From Symsagittifera roscoffensis (taxonomy: Eukaryota; Xenacoelomorpha; Acoela; Convolutidae), in contig NC_087065.1 in assembly GCF_963678635.1 (NCBI RefSeq), positions 43,279,430-43,343,429 of the forward strand: a stretch of 64,000 nt of DNA, read 5' to 3'. A program made the translations under genes and the position numbers. This document shows positions 22,890 to 36,285 of this stretch, one piece after another; within the stretch, counting starts at the first letter, position 1, and every line of letters starts with the position of its first letter. The notes below the pieces were generated by a model. That model worked only from the letters and a program-made list of their open reading frames with translations, searched no databases and was not told where the DNA came from.

Positions 22890-25800
22890 TGGCCCCTCCA
22901 CAGCCCATGGAGAGTTCCAGAAATAACATACCCAACCATCTGGACACCTACCTGGTTCCTCAATTTCAGGAAATGTTTGAGCGGGTTTCCAAAGCGACTT
23001 TGAATAAGAATAATCGAACCAGCGGACGAACGCTGGGTAGGGTCGTCCCTTTCAACGCACTGATCGCTCTTCAGGCAACTCAAAACGAACACGCGACCCA
23101 ACGCACTGATCGACCATGTCGTCGCGTGTGGTGGACACCATGAAGAACCTCGCAGTTCGGAATTTGTTCAGGCAAATGGCTGCAGAGTATCCCGAGCATT
23201 CGTCAATGGAAAGACCTGGAATCTTGCTATCAATAACCAAGCAATTCCTTCTGGGAGTCGACACCTTATCCCAGGGGACAACTTGCTGAGGCGTCTAAAT
23301 GAGATCTTTGCGAGTGGCCAGACCACTGCTGTTTTATTTGAGGGAGCGTCCGTGGCCCAGGGGATCAAACTGATGGATTTCCAGAACGGCGATCAATTAG
23401 ACACGTTGAAGATAATGAGATGCACCAACGACATCAATAGAGCTCGACATCTCTGGCCTGCCTATTGAACGAATTACAAGAAAAAGACAAATCGAGGATC
23501 GTAGTATTGTTCATATTCCCCCAAATCCCGGAGGTGAGCTCACCAGAGCCTGTTTCCATGGGCGGAAACGTGGCCCATTGAAAGGAAATGATCCATAACT
23601 TGTTCAAGAGCAATCCAACCCTACAGGGAAGGCAGTGGATTGACGACGCATTTCAAACAAAGATTGAGGAGCTAGAAGAGGAACTCAGGACGACTGACTA
23701 CCTGGCTCGGACCAATTTGACCGGCAGAGACAGAGTGAGGAGCAATGTGTCTGAGCCGTTCACCAATCAACTTGGGCCTTTGGCATCATAAACGAGTAAT
23801 GTTTTATCTGCTCCTATATCAGATGTAAGAGAAACGTTGGTGACCGATCCCCCTCCTCGAATTGAAGAGCAGGCTTGGAAGCCTTAACGACCACAATCCA
23901 ATGAGCTCTCAACTTTCCACGAGTCCGGGTAACTTGCCCGCGACAATTCTTGCTGCTGCCGGTAACTCGTCAGCCAATCCTGCGGCTGCATAGAGAGCTC
24001 ATTCGACCAGTGTGTTGCTCTGCAACCAACCAGATTCCAGTGCACGGGGTCAGTACAAGGCTCACATGTTGGCAAAATTGAACATAATGATGAATGCAAA
24101 TGGCCACACGGTATCAGGACTGTATCGGATATCGATTGTGGACTGGCTGCTGGCGGAGAAAGATCAGTTCAGCTCCGCTACCGCGCTCAGATTTGTGGAC
24201 CTCGATGGATTGACTCAATACACTACCATGGGACCACTGAACACGCGGTTTGTGTCGGACGTGTGTTGGAGGGCCAGAGAGTTGATACCACAACTCCGAA
24301 AAAGCAAGTTCGAGGCAAATCAGCACAACGAGCCCAACAACAAGCACAACAAGTTGTATCGACAAGTCTCTAAGCCACCGGGTCAAACGCGTGCTGAGTA
24401 TTCGAGAGATTATCCCCGGTCCATCTCCGTGGAAGACGACGTCAGGTGGTACAAGGGGCTGGATACACAGAAGGGTGATAGCCTGTTTGCTGATTATGAC
24501 CTCCTCGACATCAAGAATGCAAAGTATTTGATAATGGACAGCTCGGACTAAGTCTACACGCCCCGTTCATTGTTTTGGCCCCATGCTCCCATGCTGGATT
24601 GGTGACAAGCAGTAGACATTGCAATAAGCGTGCAGAGAGTTGCCAACACGGGTCCACAAATGATAGTAATAAGCCGGCTCTAATGATCATTTGAGATGTC
24701 GGGGGCTATTGAGCCGCCTCACGGACGGATCATTTGCCTGCAGCGATGTTATGGGAGAAGGTGCAGAGAGTTGCCAACACGGGTCCACAAGTGATAGTAA
24801 TAGCCAGCTCTAATGATCATTTGAGATGTCGGGGGCTATTGAGCCGCCTCACGGACAGATCAATTGCCTGCAACGAGGTTATGGGAGAAACAGTTACGCT
24901 CCAGTGATGCTCTAGTGACGCTCCTATCAGTCATGACAGAAGCGGAGACATCAACACAGCTGTGTTTCACCAAGAATGTGGTGAAAGTTGGCCTTATCTT
25001 GTCACCGAGATATGCTGCGCTGCCGAAAAAAAACAAGGCTATTTTTGTACACGATGGCAATCACGCTGGCAGATGGACAATTTGACGTGGTGATTTCCGC
25101 GTCGAACAGGACTATTGACCCGAACACCTAATACCCTCTTCGCCCTGAACTCATTGCCGTCTGGTCGGACGTCTCTAAAGCCATACAGGGATTCAAAGAG
25201 CACAGCACAACTCATATGGTGCTGGGTGGAGTCCTGAAGTTGGAACTGTCCAATATCGCCAGGTTGCTAAAGCTGAGACCTGGAGTGAATAATGACTATG
25301 TGCTAGTGCAGCAGGTGGCCAATGACCTCTGACTAAGGCAAGTGGACTATGAGAGGAACGCGCAGGAGGGCATGGTCAGGCGGAATTTGTTGTCGTCGGA
25401 GGAAGTCATCATGGCACTGGACTTGAGGACAAAACCGCATACTAATTCATGGCTATATTTGTCACCGTGAGTGTGCACTCTAGGAGAAGACGCCTTTGAA
25501 CTTGCCGCAGCAGTAATAAGAGAGATCCACGCGTATCTGAAAAACTTACTGAATGAAACCTAGCAGGCTGGAGGCATGATGTTGCAGTTGATGCACGATG
25601 TGGACACCTCGTCGCTGTACAGGTTGCAAGCGGATGTTCTGGGCACGAAGGCACAGTATGAAAGCCATCCTTCCTGTCCACGTGCTATCCGAGGGCCTCG
25701 AGGAAGCTGATTGCGAGCTTTGTGAAAAACGTCATGGAAAGAACTTGGGGTATGATACGCAGTTTGGAGTTTGACGGTCTGACCGAGTCAGTCAAGTAAG
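22890..25800 (+). pseudogene. Gene X, long decayed reading frame found only in the plus lineage
   Basis: Nearly 2.9 kb of plus-strand coding-like sequence, broken by many stops and frame changes. Candidate start: ATG at 22,907. Protein-like stretches in order include HLDTYLVPQFQEMFERVSK (about 22.94 kb), LLRRLNEIFASGQTTAVLFE (23.28 kb), IEELEEELRTTDYLARTNL (23.66 kb), the 179-codon open stretch at 24,012-24,551 (KAHMLAKLNIMMNANGHTVS, SISVEDDVRWYKGLD) and, at 25.1-25.8 kb, LRPELIAVWSDVSKAIQGF, LGGVLKLELSNIARLLKLR and LQLMHDVDTSSLYRLQADV. The ancestral product could have been about 900 residues and mainly helical. It has no counterpart in the minus lineage, where only about 1.1 kb separates the coiled coil from gene C. 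Unrecognised. An internal 131-bp duplication interrupts it. Confidence 0.45.
24630..24889 (+). repeat. 131-bp direct tandem duplication inside gene X
   Basis: Two adjacent units, 24,630-24,760 and 24,761-24,889, both begin GTGCAGAGAGTTGCCAACAC and end near ATGGGAGAA. They differ at a handful of positions. A unit of 131 bp is not a multiple of three, so it shifts the frame and is a lesion rather than a protein repeat. Confidence 0.9.
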
Positions 25801-25809
25801 ATAGCTATA

Positions 25810-26056
25810 CACGATCACTAAGAGACAAGCTGTTAAGCGAGCCAAGAAAATGCTGAAGAGGATGAAAAGCAAATCCGACAGCAAAACAGTGAATTCGACT
25901 CGAATGTAAGTAAAGCAGTGACGTCGCTGGCAAAGGTGTCCCGTCCAGAAGAAAATGGAGGAGGCGATAGTGTAGCGCCGAGTGCAGGAGAAAAGCAGAA
26001 CATGATACAACCGATGTTATTGGCTGGTTTGATCTCAACAGCCTTCAAGCCGTGAA
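25810..26056 (+). pseudogene. Gene B' tail, decayed (plus lineage)
   Basis: A frame ending at the TGA at 26,054-26,056 reads NSEFDSNVSKAVTSLAKV and then PMLLAGLISTAFKP. It aligns with VDSEISIKAVNSAKRKRVDE and PLILMAGIKPTGYK of the minus-strand frame ending at 56,688, in the same place just before gene C. It is therefore the C-terminal end of the protein encoded upstream of C. In this copy about 80-155 bp separate the stop from candidate gene C starts, whereas stop and start overlap in the minus lineage. Confidence 0.5.
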
Positions 26057-26136
26057 AAAGTGAACGAAACCTGGCAGACACGAATCTTGAAAAAGAAGTC
26101 ATCAGCCACTGCGGATCTGGTGGGCTGGATGACTAC

Positions 26137-28315
26137 ATGCCCTTGCGAGTGAAAATGGCACGAATGAAACTGGAGGGACAACTCGACGTGGTCGAGTATT
26201 ATCGAATTACGGAACAAGATTCGGCCCACATGGGTGATCATGCTGGTGGCAGTATGGAGATGCTCAAGGAGAAGAACTCAGCGAGAGAATACTTGATGAC
26301 TTGGAGTGAGAAAAAATTCAGGCAAGAGCAATTCCACGAGTTAATGGAAGGCTCTAAATTGAAACAAAAGGAATATAACACTGTAAGGTCATCGGAGGTG
26401 AATGAGAAGGGACTAGAGCAACTATTGAAGATTCCTTGGAGAGTTGCCCTCAAGAAATACTTCAATAAGGCCAGGAATGCAACTTCAACGGTGGCGGCAT
26501 ATCTGGCCTACCCATGTTTGAGAACAGAGTTGCAAGTGCGATTGACGTGGTGTCTGATGTATATCAAAAGGTCGGAATACGAAGCTAGTAATGACTCGAG
26601 ATCGAAGGAACAAGAGTTGCAAATGTTGAAAACCCTACGAGTGTTGTTGATCACCACAGACGACTTTGTGATAGAGTGGGCTAAGCGTAAAGATGCCCTT
26701 TGTTTTGTGAGGTTCGTAGTCGATCGTATCCCCACTCCTGTACTGGAGTAATGCATAAAAGCTATTCGACACAGAGGAAACAATCGTGAACGGATCTTCC
26801 TGAGAGCCATACTGGAAATATACCAGGACATACCGCTTCAGATACCACCAAGGAATCAAACGACAATGAGAGCAACAGGAGACTGGAAGAAGTGAGGAGA
26901 TACTCCAACCATGAACCTAAAGTGAATCGGTAATTAAATGAAAGAGCCAAAAATTCAAAGTGTTTTGTATCCTTAGCCATACTGAAATCATTCCAGTACG
27001 TTTCAAGTGTACCTGGATTATAACCCTTTCAAAGATGAGGAAGCAAGGAATGCGTATTTTGGCAGCCGAGATGGGGAGAGTGAAAGAAATCGGGATGCTG
27101 AACAGTCGAGATGGGGAGTCATCCTAGAGGAACGAATGGTCAAAACTGGTTTCAGGAACTGAAAGGACAGGTGAGCTTGGATTGCAGTTCATGGGACGGT
27201 CCCGTGAAAACCAGTTTGGTCACGATGTGGGAGCGCATGAAGACTTCATGGTTCCCTCACCCAAACGCCCGTTTGATATGAGACCTGACTTCATACCTCA
27301 TACTAGAATTGGGTGATGACGGGAGTCTACATGATTTAGCCGTTTTACACCACATGTTGGCTCTGAGAATAAACACGCAGGATGAAAGGTCGCCTACGGA
27401 ATCGTCCGAAGGGAATTCTCCGGGTGATTGGATGAAGAAGGGCACATGGCTAGGTTCCCTCTGTGGAATGGAAGAACTTTTGTGTGGGACTGACCACTGC
27501 TTGAATGCACTGAGTGAGAAATCTTGCCAGTTGGCCAAATTGTGTGGAAGATAAAAAATGCCAGACAAACTCGAGTTCCAACTGATGGAAATAAATCTGG
27601 TGACTGCTTTGGGATTTTACAGCATGGTCAGCTCGGTTGAATCAATGGACCGCCAGCAGCGTGCCCATGAGCTGGGTATATCTTTGAGTGTGGAAGTGTG
27701 CACTGGAGCATTACAGAGGCAACAAAAATTGTAGGCTGGCGAGAAGCTTTGTTAAACGAGATGAATCTGAAAGATAGTGAAGGACATCATAGACCTACTG
27801 GCTCGAAATATCTTGTTGGATCAAGCTCCGCAGCATACTGTAATAGCAAAAACCCTACCCACATTGTAAATCAGTGCTTAAATGTGTGACACTGGCAAGA
27901 ATCTCAGAGAGGTTGTTTGATTTTTTAATGAATGGCTGTCCCGGAGAGATCCAAAGGTGAATTGCAAGACATCGTGAGTGAAAATTTAGAGATATTGAGT
28001 GAAGGTAATCTAAGTCAGTTTCAGAAAAAGAAGGCGAGTGGAGCATTACCGACCGAACTCCCCACGATAGATGAAAAAGATAGAATGCATCAGACATTGA
28101 CAGAGGTGGAACCGTTGCTAGAAGCTTCAGGATACTGGGCCTGGAGAAACATTCTTAGGAACCATTGGGAGTATCCTTGCCACTGCCTGGCGCAGATGTT
28201 ATGGTACCCCAAAGGAGGGAACTTGATATTCGTATGGGATGTGGAGGAAATGTTCTCTGCGGTTTCGCCCGACCAAGCCCATCCTGTCTCAATCTTAGTA
28301 GTCAGGCCCCTGAAT
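26137..28315 (+). pseudogene. Gene C, decayed, runs into the assembly gap (plus lineage)
   Basis: The first 204 codons are open (26,137-26,751; an internal ATG at 26,212 lines up better with the minus copy). Matches to minus gene C in order: EYL and KLKQK near the start, AKRKDALCFVRFVVDRI against AKRRDALCFIRFMIEQI, VRRYSNHE against IRRFSNKE, YNPFKDEE against YNPFLNGD, GDWMKKGTWLGSLCG, NLVTALGFYSM (identical in both lineages), HRPTGSKYLVGSS, CVTLARIS, EVEPLLEASG (identical) and EYPCHCLAQMLWYPKGGNL. Stops and frameshifts occur from 26,752 on. The ancestral protein was probably 800-900 residues. No enzyme motif is recognised. Confidence 0.65.
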
Positions 28316-28515
28316 NNNNNNNNNNNNNNNNNNNNNNNNNNNNNNNNNNNNNNNNNNNNNNNNNNNNNNNNNNNNNNNNNNNNNNNNNNNNNNNNNNNNN
28401 NNNNNNNNNNNNNNNNNNNNNNNNNNNNNNNNNNNNNNNNNNNNNNNNNNNNNNNNNNNNNNNNNNNNNNNNNNNNNNNNNNNNNNNNNNNNNNNNNNNN
28501 NNNNNNNNNNNNNNN
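28316..28515. other. Assembly gap of 200 N
   Basis: A run of exactly 200 N, probably a placeholder of arbitrary size. The left flank ends in gene C at 'caggcccctgaat', and the related copy at 49,084 continues past this point. The right flank starts inside a 3.7 kb repeat unit. The true content and length are unknown, and the join may be wrong because both sides are repetitive. Confidence 0.99.
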
Positions 28516-31500
28516 AAAGATTTTTTTCTAAAATACGATAGCTCAAGCGATCGAAATTGCATAAATACGGGAGAAAAGATGAAAAAAGAACAGTTGAACC
28601 TCTGTTTAATAGCTTTTTCAGAATTAAATATAATTTTTCAAACAACAAAATTTTTGATGGATTATAGAGAAAACAACATAATATGCAACTTTAGTCAATG
28701 CAACTTGGTCTACAATTAAAATTGCAGCCTAATTGTCAACTGAAGATATATCAATTTACAGAACCATTACATGGATCAAAAAACAAATTTTTTAGAAAAA
28801 GTTTAAAAAACATAAAACAATGGCTAAAAATGTTGTTTTGAACCAAAATTTTCAATTTTTTGATATGTCAAAGGACTCTATTTTGACCGTATAACAAAAA
28901 ATTTTCACTAATTTGTTTTGAAAGTTTGCCATCCTATGCAATTTAGTGAGCCTTGGTTTTTTCTTCTGACCGCTAAAAACGCTTCTCATGGCTCACTGGT
29001 CATTTTTGAGTTGAAATTTGATACTATTGAAAAATTAGTTTGGGAGATCAACAGACATATTACAAAATTGTTTTATCACCATTTTCTATTTTTTCAAAGA
29101 TTGAAATCAAATTGCCAAATTGTGTACATGTTTTGGCTGAAAACTGATTGCTAGTATTTCTTTGCAAATTTCTGCTAGCGACGTTTGCATTGTAAAAACA
29201 CAAATTTTGTATGCAAATTTGACTGTATTTAAATTTAATTGACGTAAAACGCAATGATTATAATTTTGTATGAATATTTTTGTTTATCTACAAACAAATG
29301 CAAGTAAATATCTTCTGTGTATGCGTGTATGTATGCAACTTGATGTGTCTGTAAGTATGTATACAATTTTTTCCTTATGGGCATGCAAACCAAAACAATT
29401 GTAACTAGAAGAATAACTATAACCCAACTTGATTTTACTAATGATTCTAGTTTTTCTTGAAAGTTGACAAGATACTATATGCATAGTATATGTGTATGAA
29501 TAAATGCTTTGCGTATGTGTGTATTAATATAAACTGTATGTATCTATGTAAAGGTGTACAATTTTTTGCATGTAAAAATGTAATTAACCATGTATAGACA
29601 TACTATTTGTTTTGTATATTTGTATGTTTTTATAAAAATGAGAACTCCTGACTGCATGTCTGCTTGATTGAGTGAATGAATATAAACAATGTATACTTTT
29701 TGTATCAATGTATTTTTTTGTATCAATGTATGTTTTTCAGGTTAAAAGTATTTAAAAGTTTGCCTGTTGATAAATTGTACGATCTATTGATTGAGTTTTT
29801 ACGTCTGTTTAAAAGGAAAGTATGTACTCATGAGTAGTTGCATGCGTGTAAAAAACGATCCATGTCTGTTTGTATGCAAGTACTTATGCATATTCGTATA
29901 TATGAAAGGCACGTTTATATGGTTGTAAGTAAAGACGTATGAATGTCAGACTGTAATTTGTGATTCTTTTTGTCTGAATGTGTGTATATATTTGTCTTAA
30001 AAGTGCAGAGTGAATGTAAGTTGGTTTGTGTGTTTACATATGGTTGTATTTTATAGGTCAACAGAAGTGTTAAAAGAAATCTTTGCATGAGTGTAAGCAA
30101 ATCTTTTCGTATAATTGATTGCAGGTTTAAAAGTATTTAAGCAAGTATGTAAAACTTATGTATGTATTATAATTTGTTTGCTAAATGCTTATGTATAAGT
30201 CTATATATGTTTCTATTAATGTCTTTCAAAAAGTATGTAGGGAAGTATTTTTGCAAGTATTTTTGTATTTTTGTATGAATGTCTCTAAGTAACTTTATTT
30301 TTGTATGTATAAATGTAGGTACGCATGTATGTATCTATATATGCATGTATGTATTTATGTGTTTCCGTAAGTTTGTGCTTATAAAAATATGTATGTATGT
30401 TTGTATTCCGTAAGTGTGTATGTATTTGTTTTTGTATGTAAGTTTGTATGAATAACCTTATGTAAGTATTTGAATGTGTATGAACAGGCGTATGTATTTA
30501 ATAAAATACGTATGACTTTTTTTAAAGTATACATGTAAGTTTGCAACTCATGCAAATGTAGTTATCTTTTTATCTTTATACAAGTATGAAGCCTTATATG
30601 TTTCGTGGGTTATGTTTGTTTGAGTATAAATGTAATCGTTTATTTTATTTCATAATAAGTATAAAAGTAACTCAACCCAAATCGTTCCTATCTTTCTTCT
30701 TAAGTTTCTGGAATATTCTAGAATAATCAACCAGATATTATAATAGAAGTTTTTTTTTCATTTTCTTGATTTGCAAATTATTATGATAATTTTTTTTAAA
30801 AAAACTTTCCTCAAAAAATTTGGTCTTCAATATATCCTTATTATGAATATTGGCATAGGCAGCATCGATTTTAATTTCAATTTATCTGCAGTCAATGACT
30901 ATGAAAATTGTTTTAAAATTGTAACAGAAAAGATCAATTTTCAAGTTCTCACAAACAATTTGTCAATGGAAGCACCAAACAACAAGTCCAATTGGTGACA
31001 GCATGGAGTCCTGAGTGTAGGATGATCTGTTGCTCACAGAGATAATGATTACAATAACCAAATTATCAGAAAAAAAATGGAATGAGGAAAATCATTGACC
31101 GTGCAGACGATCGATAGAAGAATGGTAGAAAATGACCTGCGGCTGGTCGAGCTGAAGACCTTAAGCGAGCAAAATTTGATTGACAGGTACTGTATATTTG
31201 TAGGATGATTGATCAAACTGTTTCAATTACAAATTTTCAATGGCTCGTGCTTTCATCTTTTGACTTATAGTTTTACCCGTTCCAATTCACTGTTTGCTCT
31301 CCGTTACCGCAAAACTTTTAAAAAAATGTATATGTGTAAGTTTTGACTGATTCCGTTCAAGAACATACTCGTTTTGACAAGACTGTTCTCGGAGATTTTC
31401 GTTGCTTATTAGACATCAAATTAATTTAAATAAAGATAATTGACTCACTCTTAATCACATATTTACAATTAAAGTTATCTTGTTCCATTTAAATCTTTTA

Positions 31501-33112
31501 AAAATTTGGTTATTAAGGCAATCAGAAAAAATGAATTTTTGATCATCAGTGTTTATATAATCGATTCAGCGCAAATAGCCAAAGCTATGCTAATCAACGA
31601 TCTAGACTTTCTCATCTCCTTATGAGAGCATTCTTCTATCGTAGAATTAACTTGGATCTTTCCAGGAAGTCGAGAGGCCCAATTCGGCCTGGAAATGGAG
31701 CCACCAACTTCATCTTGTTACTATTTGCAGATATCAGTCTAACAGTGAGCCCTTAGTGTAGTCGGTAAACAACCGATATTAGCCGAATGGAAAAGGGCGC
31801 AAAAACAAAAACAGGATCGGAACGCATCAATCTCTGTGATACGTTGCGTCAGTAAGAAAAGTTTTCAGTCTGTTTTTTGCTGCTTTGTTCGAATAATTAA
31901 GTTAATTGCAATAATGTTTACCTGTTTGTTTTGTAACCTAACTTATTTAAAATAAAACGAACCAAACTTTTTTTTTTGCTCTTTAGCCTTTAACGTTATA
32001 AAAAATTTGTGTTTCATGTAGATTCATGTCTGAAAAATGTTCTATGAAATTGTAAATCACGGAAGGAAATTGAGTTGTTTATTTTGCCAAATTGAAAATT
32101 TTCTGAAATGCAGTGTTTATATAATCGATTCAGCGCAAATAGCCAAAGTTATGCTAATCAAAGATCTAGACTTTCTCATCTACTTATGAGTGCATTCTTC
32201 CATCGTAGAATCAACTTGGTTCTTTCCAGGAAGTCGAGAGGCCCAAGTCGGCCTGGAAATGGAGCCACCAACTTCATCTTGTTACTCTTTGCAGATATCA
32301 GTCTAACAGTGAGCCCTTAGTGTAGTCGGTAAACAACCGATATTAGCCGAATGGAAACGGGCGCAAAATTAAAAACAGGATCGGAACGCATCAATCTCTG
32401 TTATACGTTGCGTCAGTATGAAAAGTTTTCAGTCTGTTTTGTGCTGCTTTGTTCGAATAATTAAGCTAAATGCAATAATGTTTACCTGTTTGTTTTGTAA
32501 CCCAACTTATTTAAAATAAGACGAACAAAACTTTTTTTTGCTCTTTAGTCTTTAACGTTATAAAAACTTTGTGTTTCATGTAGATTCATGTCTGAAAAAT
32601 GTTCTATGAAATTGTAAATCACGAAAGGAAATTGAGTTGTTTATTTTGCCAAATTGAAAGTTTTCTGAAAGTTTTCTTTAATGCTGAAAAAATGGGTTGA
32701 ACATCACAAAGAACTGAACATCAGCTTAGAACAACTTTTGTTTCTCTAAAACATACTTTTTAACGTTAGTTTTATCATAGATAAAAGATTATTTGCTAAG
32801 ATACGATAGCTCAAGCGATCGACTTTGCATGAATACTGGGAAAAGATGAAAAAGAACACTTGAACCTCTGTTTAATAGCTTTTTCAGAACTAAATTTAAT
32901 TTTTCAAACAACAAAAATTTTGATGGATTATAGAGAAAACAACATAATGTGCATTTTTAGTCAGTTTAATTTGGTCTACGATTAAACTTGCAGCCTAACA
33001 GTCAACTGAAGATATATCAAATTACAGAACCATTAAATGAATTAAAAAACAGATTTTTAGAAAAAGATTACAAATCATAAAACAATGGCTAAAAATTTCG
33101 TTTCGAACCAAA
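28516..33112. repeat. Copy f of the 3.7 kb repeat, with a partial unit before it
   Basis: It starts in mid-unit at the gap with the 'gctcaagcgatcg' landmark. A long unit follows from about 28,850. That unit holds the 'atctagac' to 'ctgaaa' stretch twice (about 31,600 and 32,155), an internal direct duplication of about 0.55 kb that explains its length of about 4.26 kb. One heat-shock element lies at 30,706. Confidence 0.88.
30706..30723. promoter_or_regulatory. Perfect four-box heat-shock element, copy f
   Basis: All four boxes are intact in the second part of the array, beyond the assembly gap. Confidence 0.6.
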
Positions 33113-36100
33113 ACTTTCAATTTTTTGATATGTCAATTTGGACCGTCCAACAAAAAATTTTGAACAATTTGTTTTGAAAGTTTTCCATCCTGTGCAATTT
33201 AGTAAGCCTTGATTTTTTCTTCTGGAAAATGCTTCTCATGGCTCACTGGTCAATTTTGGGTTGAAGTTTGATACTGTTGAAAAATTAGTTTGGGAGATCA
33301 ACAGACATATTACAAAATTGTTTATCACCATTTTCTATTTTTTCAAAGATGAAAAGAAATTGCTAAATTGTGTAGATGCCTTGGCTGAAAACTGAAAGCT
33401 AGCATTTCTTTGCAAAATTCTGCAAGCGACGTTTGCATTGTAAAATTACAAACTGTGTATGCAAGTTTGACTGTATTTAAATTCAATTATACGTAAAACG
33501 TAATGATTATATTTTTGTATGAATACTTGTGTTTATCTATAAACAAATGCAAGTTAAAATCTTTTCTGTATGCGTAAATGTATGCAACTTGATGTGTATG
33601 TATGTATGAATACATTTTTTTCCTCATGTGCATGCAAACCAAAATGATTGTAACTAGAAGAACAACTATAACCCAAAATGATTTTACTAATGTTTCTAGC
33701 TTTTCTTGAAGGTTTTACAAGATAATATATGCATAGTATATGTGTACGCATTAATGCTTTGCGTATGTGTGTAATTATGTAAACTGTATGTATCTATGTA
33801 AAAGTGTACAATTTTTTTGCACGTATAAATGTAATTAAGCATGTAAATACATACTATTTGTTTTGTATATTTGTATGTTTTTATAAAAATAAGAACTCCT
33901 GTCTGCATGTCTACTTGGTTGAGTGAATGAATATAAACAATGTATATTTTTTGAATCAATGTAAATTTTTGTATCAATGAATGTTTTTCAGTTTAAAAGT
34001 ATTTAAAAGCTTGCTTGTTGATAAATTGTACGAATTATTGATTGAGTTTTTACGTCTGTTTAAAAGGAAAGTGTGTACTCATGAGTAGTTGCATGCTTGT
34101 AAAGTACGATCCATGTCTTTTTGTAGGCAAGTACTTATGCATACTTGTATATGAGTATGAAAGGCACGTTTATATGGTTGTATGTAAAGACGTATGAATG
34201 CCAGTCTGTAAGGCGCGATTTTTTTTGTCTGAATGTGTGTATATATTCTTCCTAAAAATGTGAAGTGAATTTAAGTTGGTTTGTGTTTTTACATATGGTT
34301 GTATTTTATAGGTCAGCAGAATTATTAAAAGAAATCTTTGCATGTGTGTAAGCAAAACTTTTCGTATAATTGATTGCAGGTTTAAAAGTATTTAAGCAAG
34401 TATGTAAAACTTATGTATGTATGATAGTTTGTTTGCTAACTGCTTATGTATGAGGCTATATATGTGTGTAATAATGTCTTTCAAAAAGACTTCATTTTGA
34501 AGGTACGTATGTAGGGAAGTATTTTTGCAAGTATGTTTTTTTGTATGAATGTCTCTAAGTAACTATATATTTGTATGTATATATTAGGTACGCGTGCATG
34601 TATCTATGTATGCATGTATGCATTTATGTGTTTCTCTAAGTTTGTGCTTATGTATATATGTATGTATGTATGTTTGTATTCCGTAATTGTGTATGTATTT
34701 GTTTTTGTATGTAAGTTTGTATGAATAACCTTATGTAGGTATTTGAATGTGTATGAATAAACGTATGTATTTAATAAAATACGTTTGACTTTTTTTAAGT
34801 ATTCATGTAAGTTTGCAACTCATGCAAATGTAGTTATCTTTTTATCTTTAAACAAGTATGCAGTCTTATATGCGGCTGGTCGAGCTGAAGACCTTAAGCG
34901 AGCAAAATTTGATTTACAGGTACTGTATATTTGAAGGATGATTGATCAATCTGTTTCAATCACAAAATTTCAATAACGCGTGCTTTCATCTTTTGACTTA
35001 TAGTTTTACCCGTTCCAATTCACTGTTTGCTCTCCGTTACCGTAAAATTTTTAAAAAAATGTATATGTGTAAGTTTTGACTGATTCCGCTCAAGAACATA
35101 CTCGTTATGACAAGACTGCTCTCGGAGACTTTCGTTACTTATTAGACATCAATTTAATTTAAATAATAATGATAATTGGATCACTCTTAATCACATATTT
35201 AATATTAAAATTATCTTGTTCTATTTAAATCTTTTAAAAATTTGGTTGGTAAGGCCATCAGAAAGAATGAATTTTTGATCATCAGTGTTTATTTAATCGA
35301 TTCAGCGCAAATAGCCAAAATATGCTAATCAAAGATCTAGACTTACTCATCTCCTTATGAGTGCATTCTTCTATCGTAAAATCAACTTGGATCTTTCCAG
35401 GAAGTCGAGAGGCCCAAGTCGGCCTGGAAATGGAGCCATTAGCTTCATCTTGTTACTCTTTGCAGATATCAGTCTAACAGTGAGCCCTTGGTGCAGTCGG
35501 CAAACAACCAATATTAGCCGAATGGAAACGGGCGCAAAAACAAAAACAGGATCGGAACGCATCAATCTCTGTTATACGTTGCGTCAATATGAAAAGTGTT
35601 CAGTCTGTTTTGTGCTGCTTTGTTCGAATAATTAAGTTAAATGCAATAATGTTTACCTGTTTGTTTTGTAACCTAAATTACTTAAAACAAGAAGAACAAA
35701 GCTTTTTTTTGCTCTCTAGTCTTTAACACTAAAAAAAACTTTGTGTTTCATGTAGATTCAAGTCTGAAAAATGTTCAATGAAATTGCAAATCACAAAAAA
35801 AAAAATTGAGTTGTTTATTTTGCCAAATTGAAAGTTTTCTCTAATGCTGAAAAATTAAGTTGAACATCACAAAGTACTGAACAACTTTCAGCTTAGAACA
35901 ACTTTTCTGTATCTAAAACATACCATTTAACGTTAGTTTTATCATAGTTAAAAGATTATTTTCTAGGATACGATAGCTCAAGCAATCGATTTTGCATAAA
36001 TACGGTGGGAAAGATGAAGAAAGAACCGTTTAACCTCTGTTTAATAGCTTTTTCAGACTCAAAATAATTTTTCAAACAACAAAAATTTTGATGGATTATA

Positions 36101-36285
36101 GAGAAAACAACATCATGTGCAACTTTAGTCAATGTAACTTGGTCTGCGATTAAACTTGCAGCCTAATAGTCAGCTGAAAATATATCAAATTACAGAACCA
36201 TTAAATCAATCAAAAAACAAATTTTTTAGAAAAAGATTATGAATCATAAAACAATGGCTAAACATTTTGTTTCGAATCAAAACTT
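33113..36285. repeat. Copy g of the 3.7 kb repeat, deleted around the heat-shock element
   Basis: This unit is about 3.17 kb. At 34,870 'cttatatg' joins directly to 'cggctggtcgagctg', removing about 0.55 kb that includes the heat-shock element. Copy h has the identical junction, so g and h share a duplicated ancestor. No gene is supported. Confidence 0.88.
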
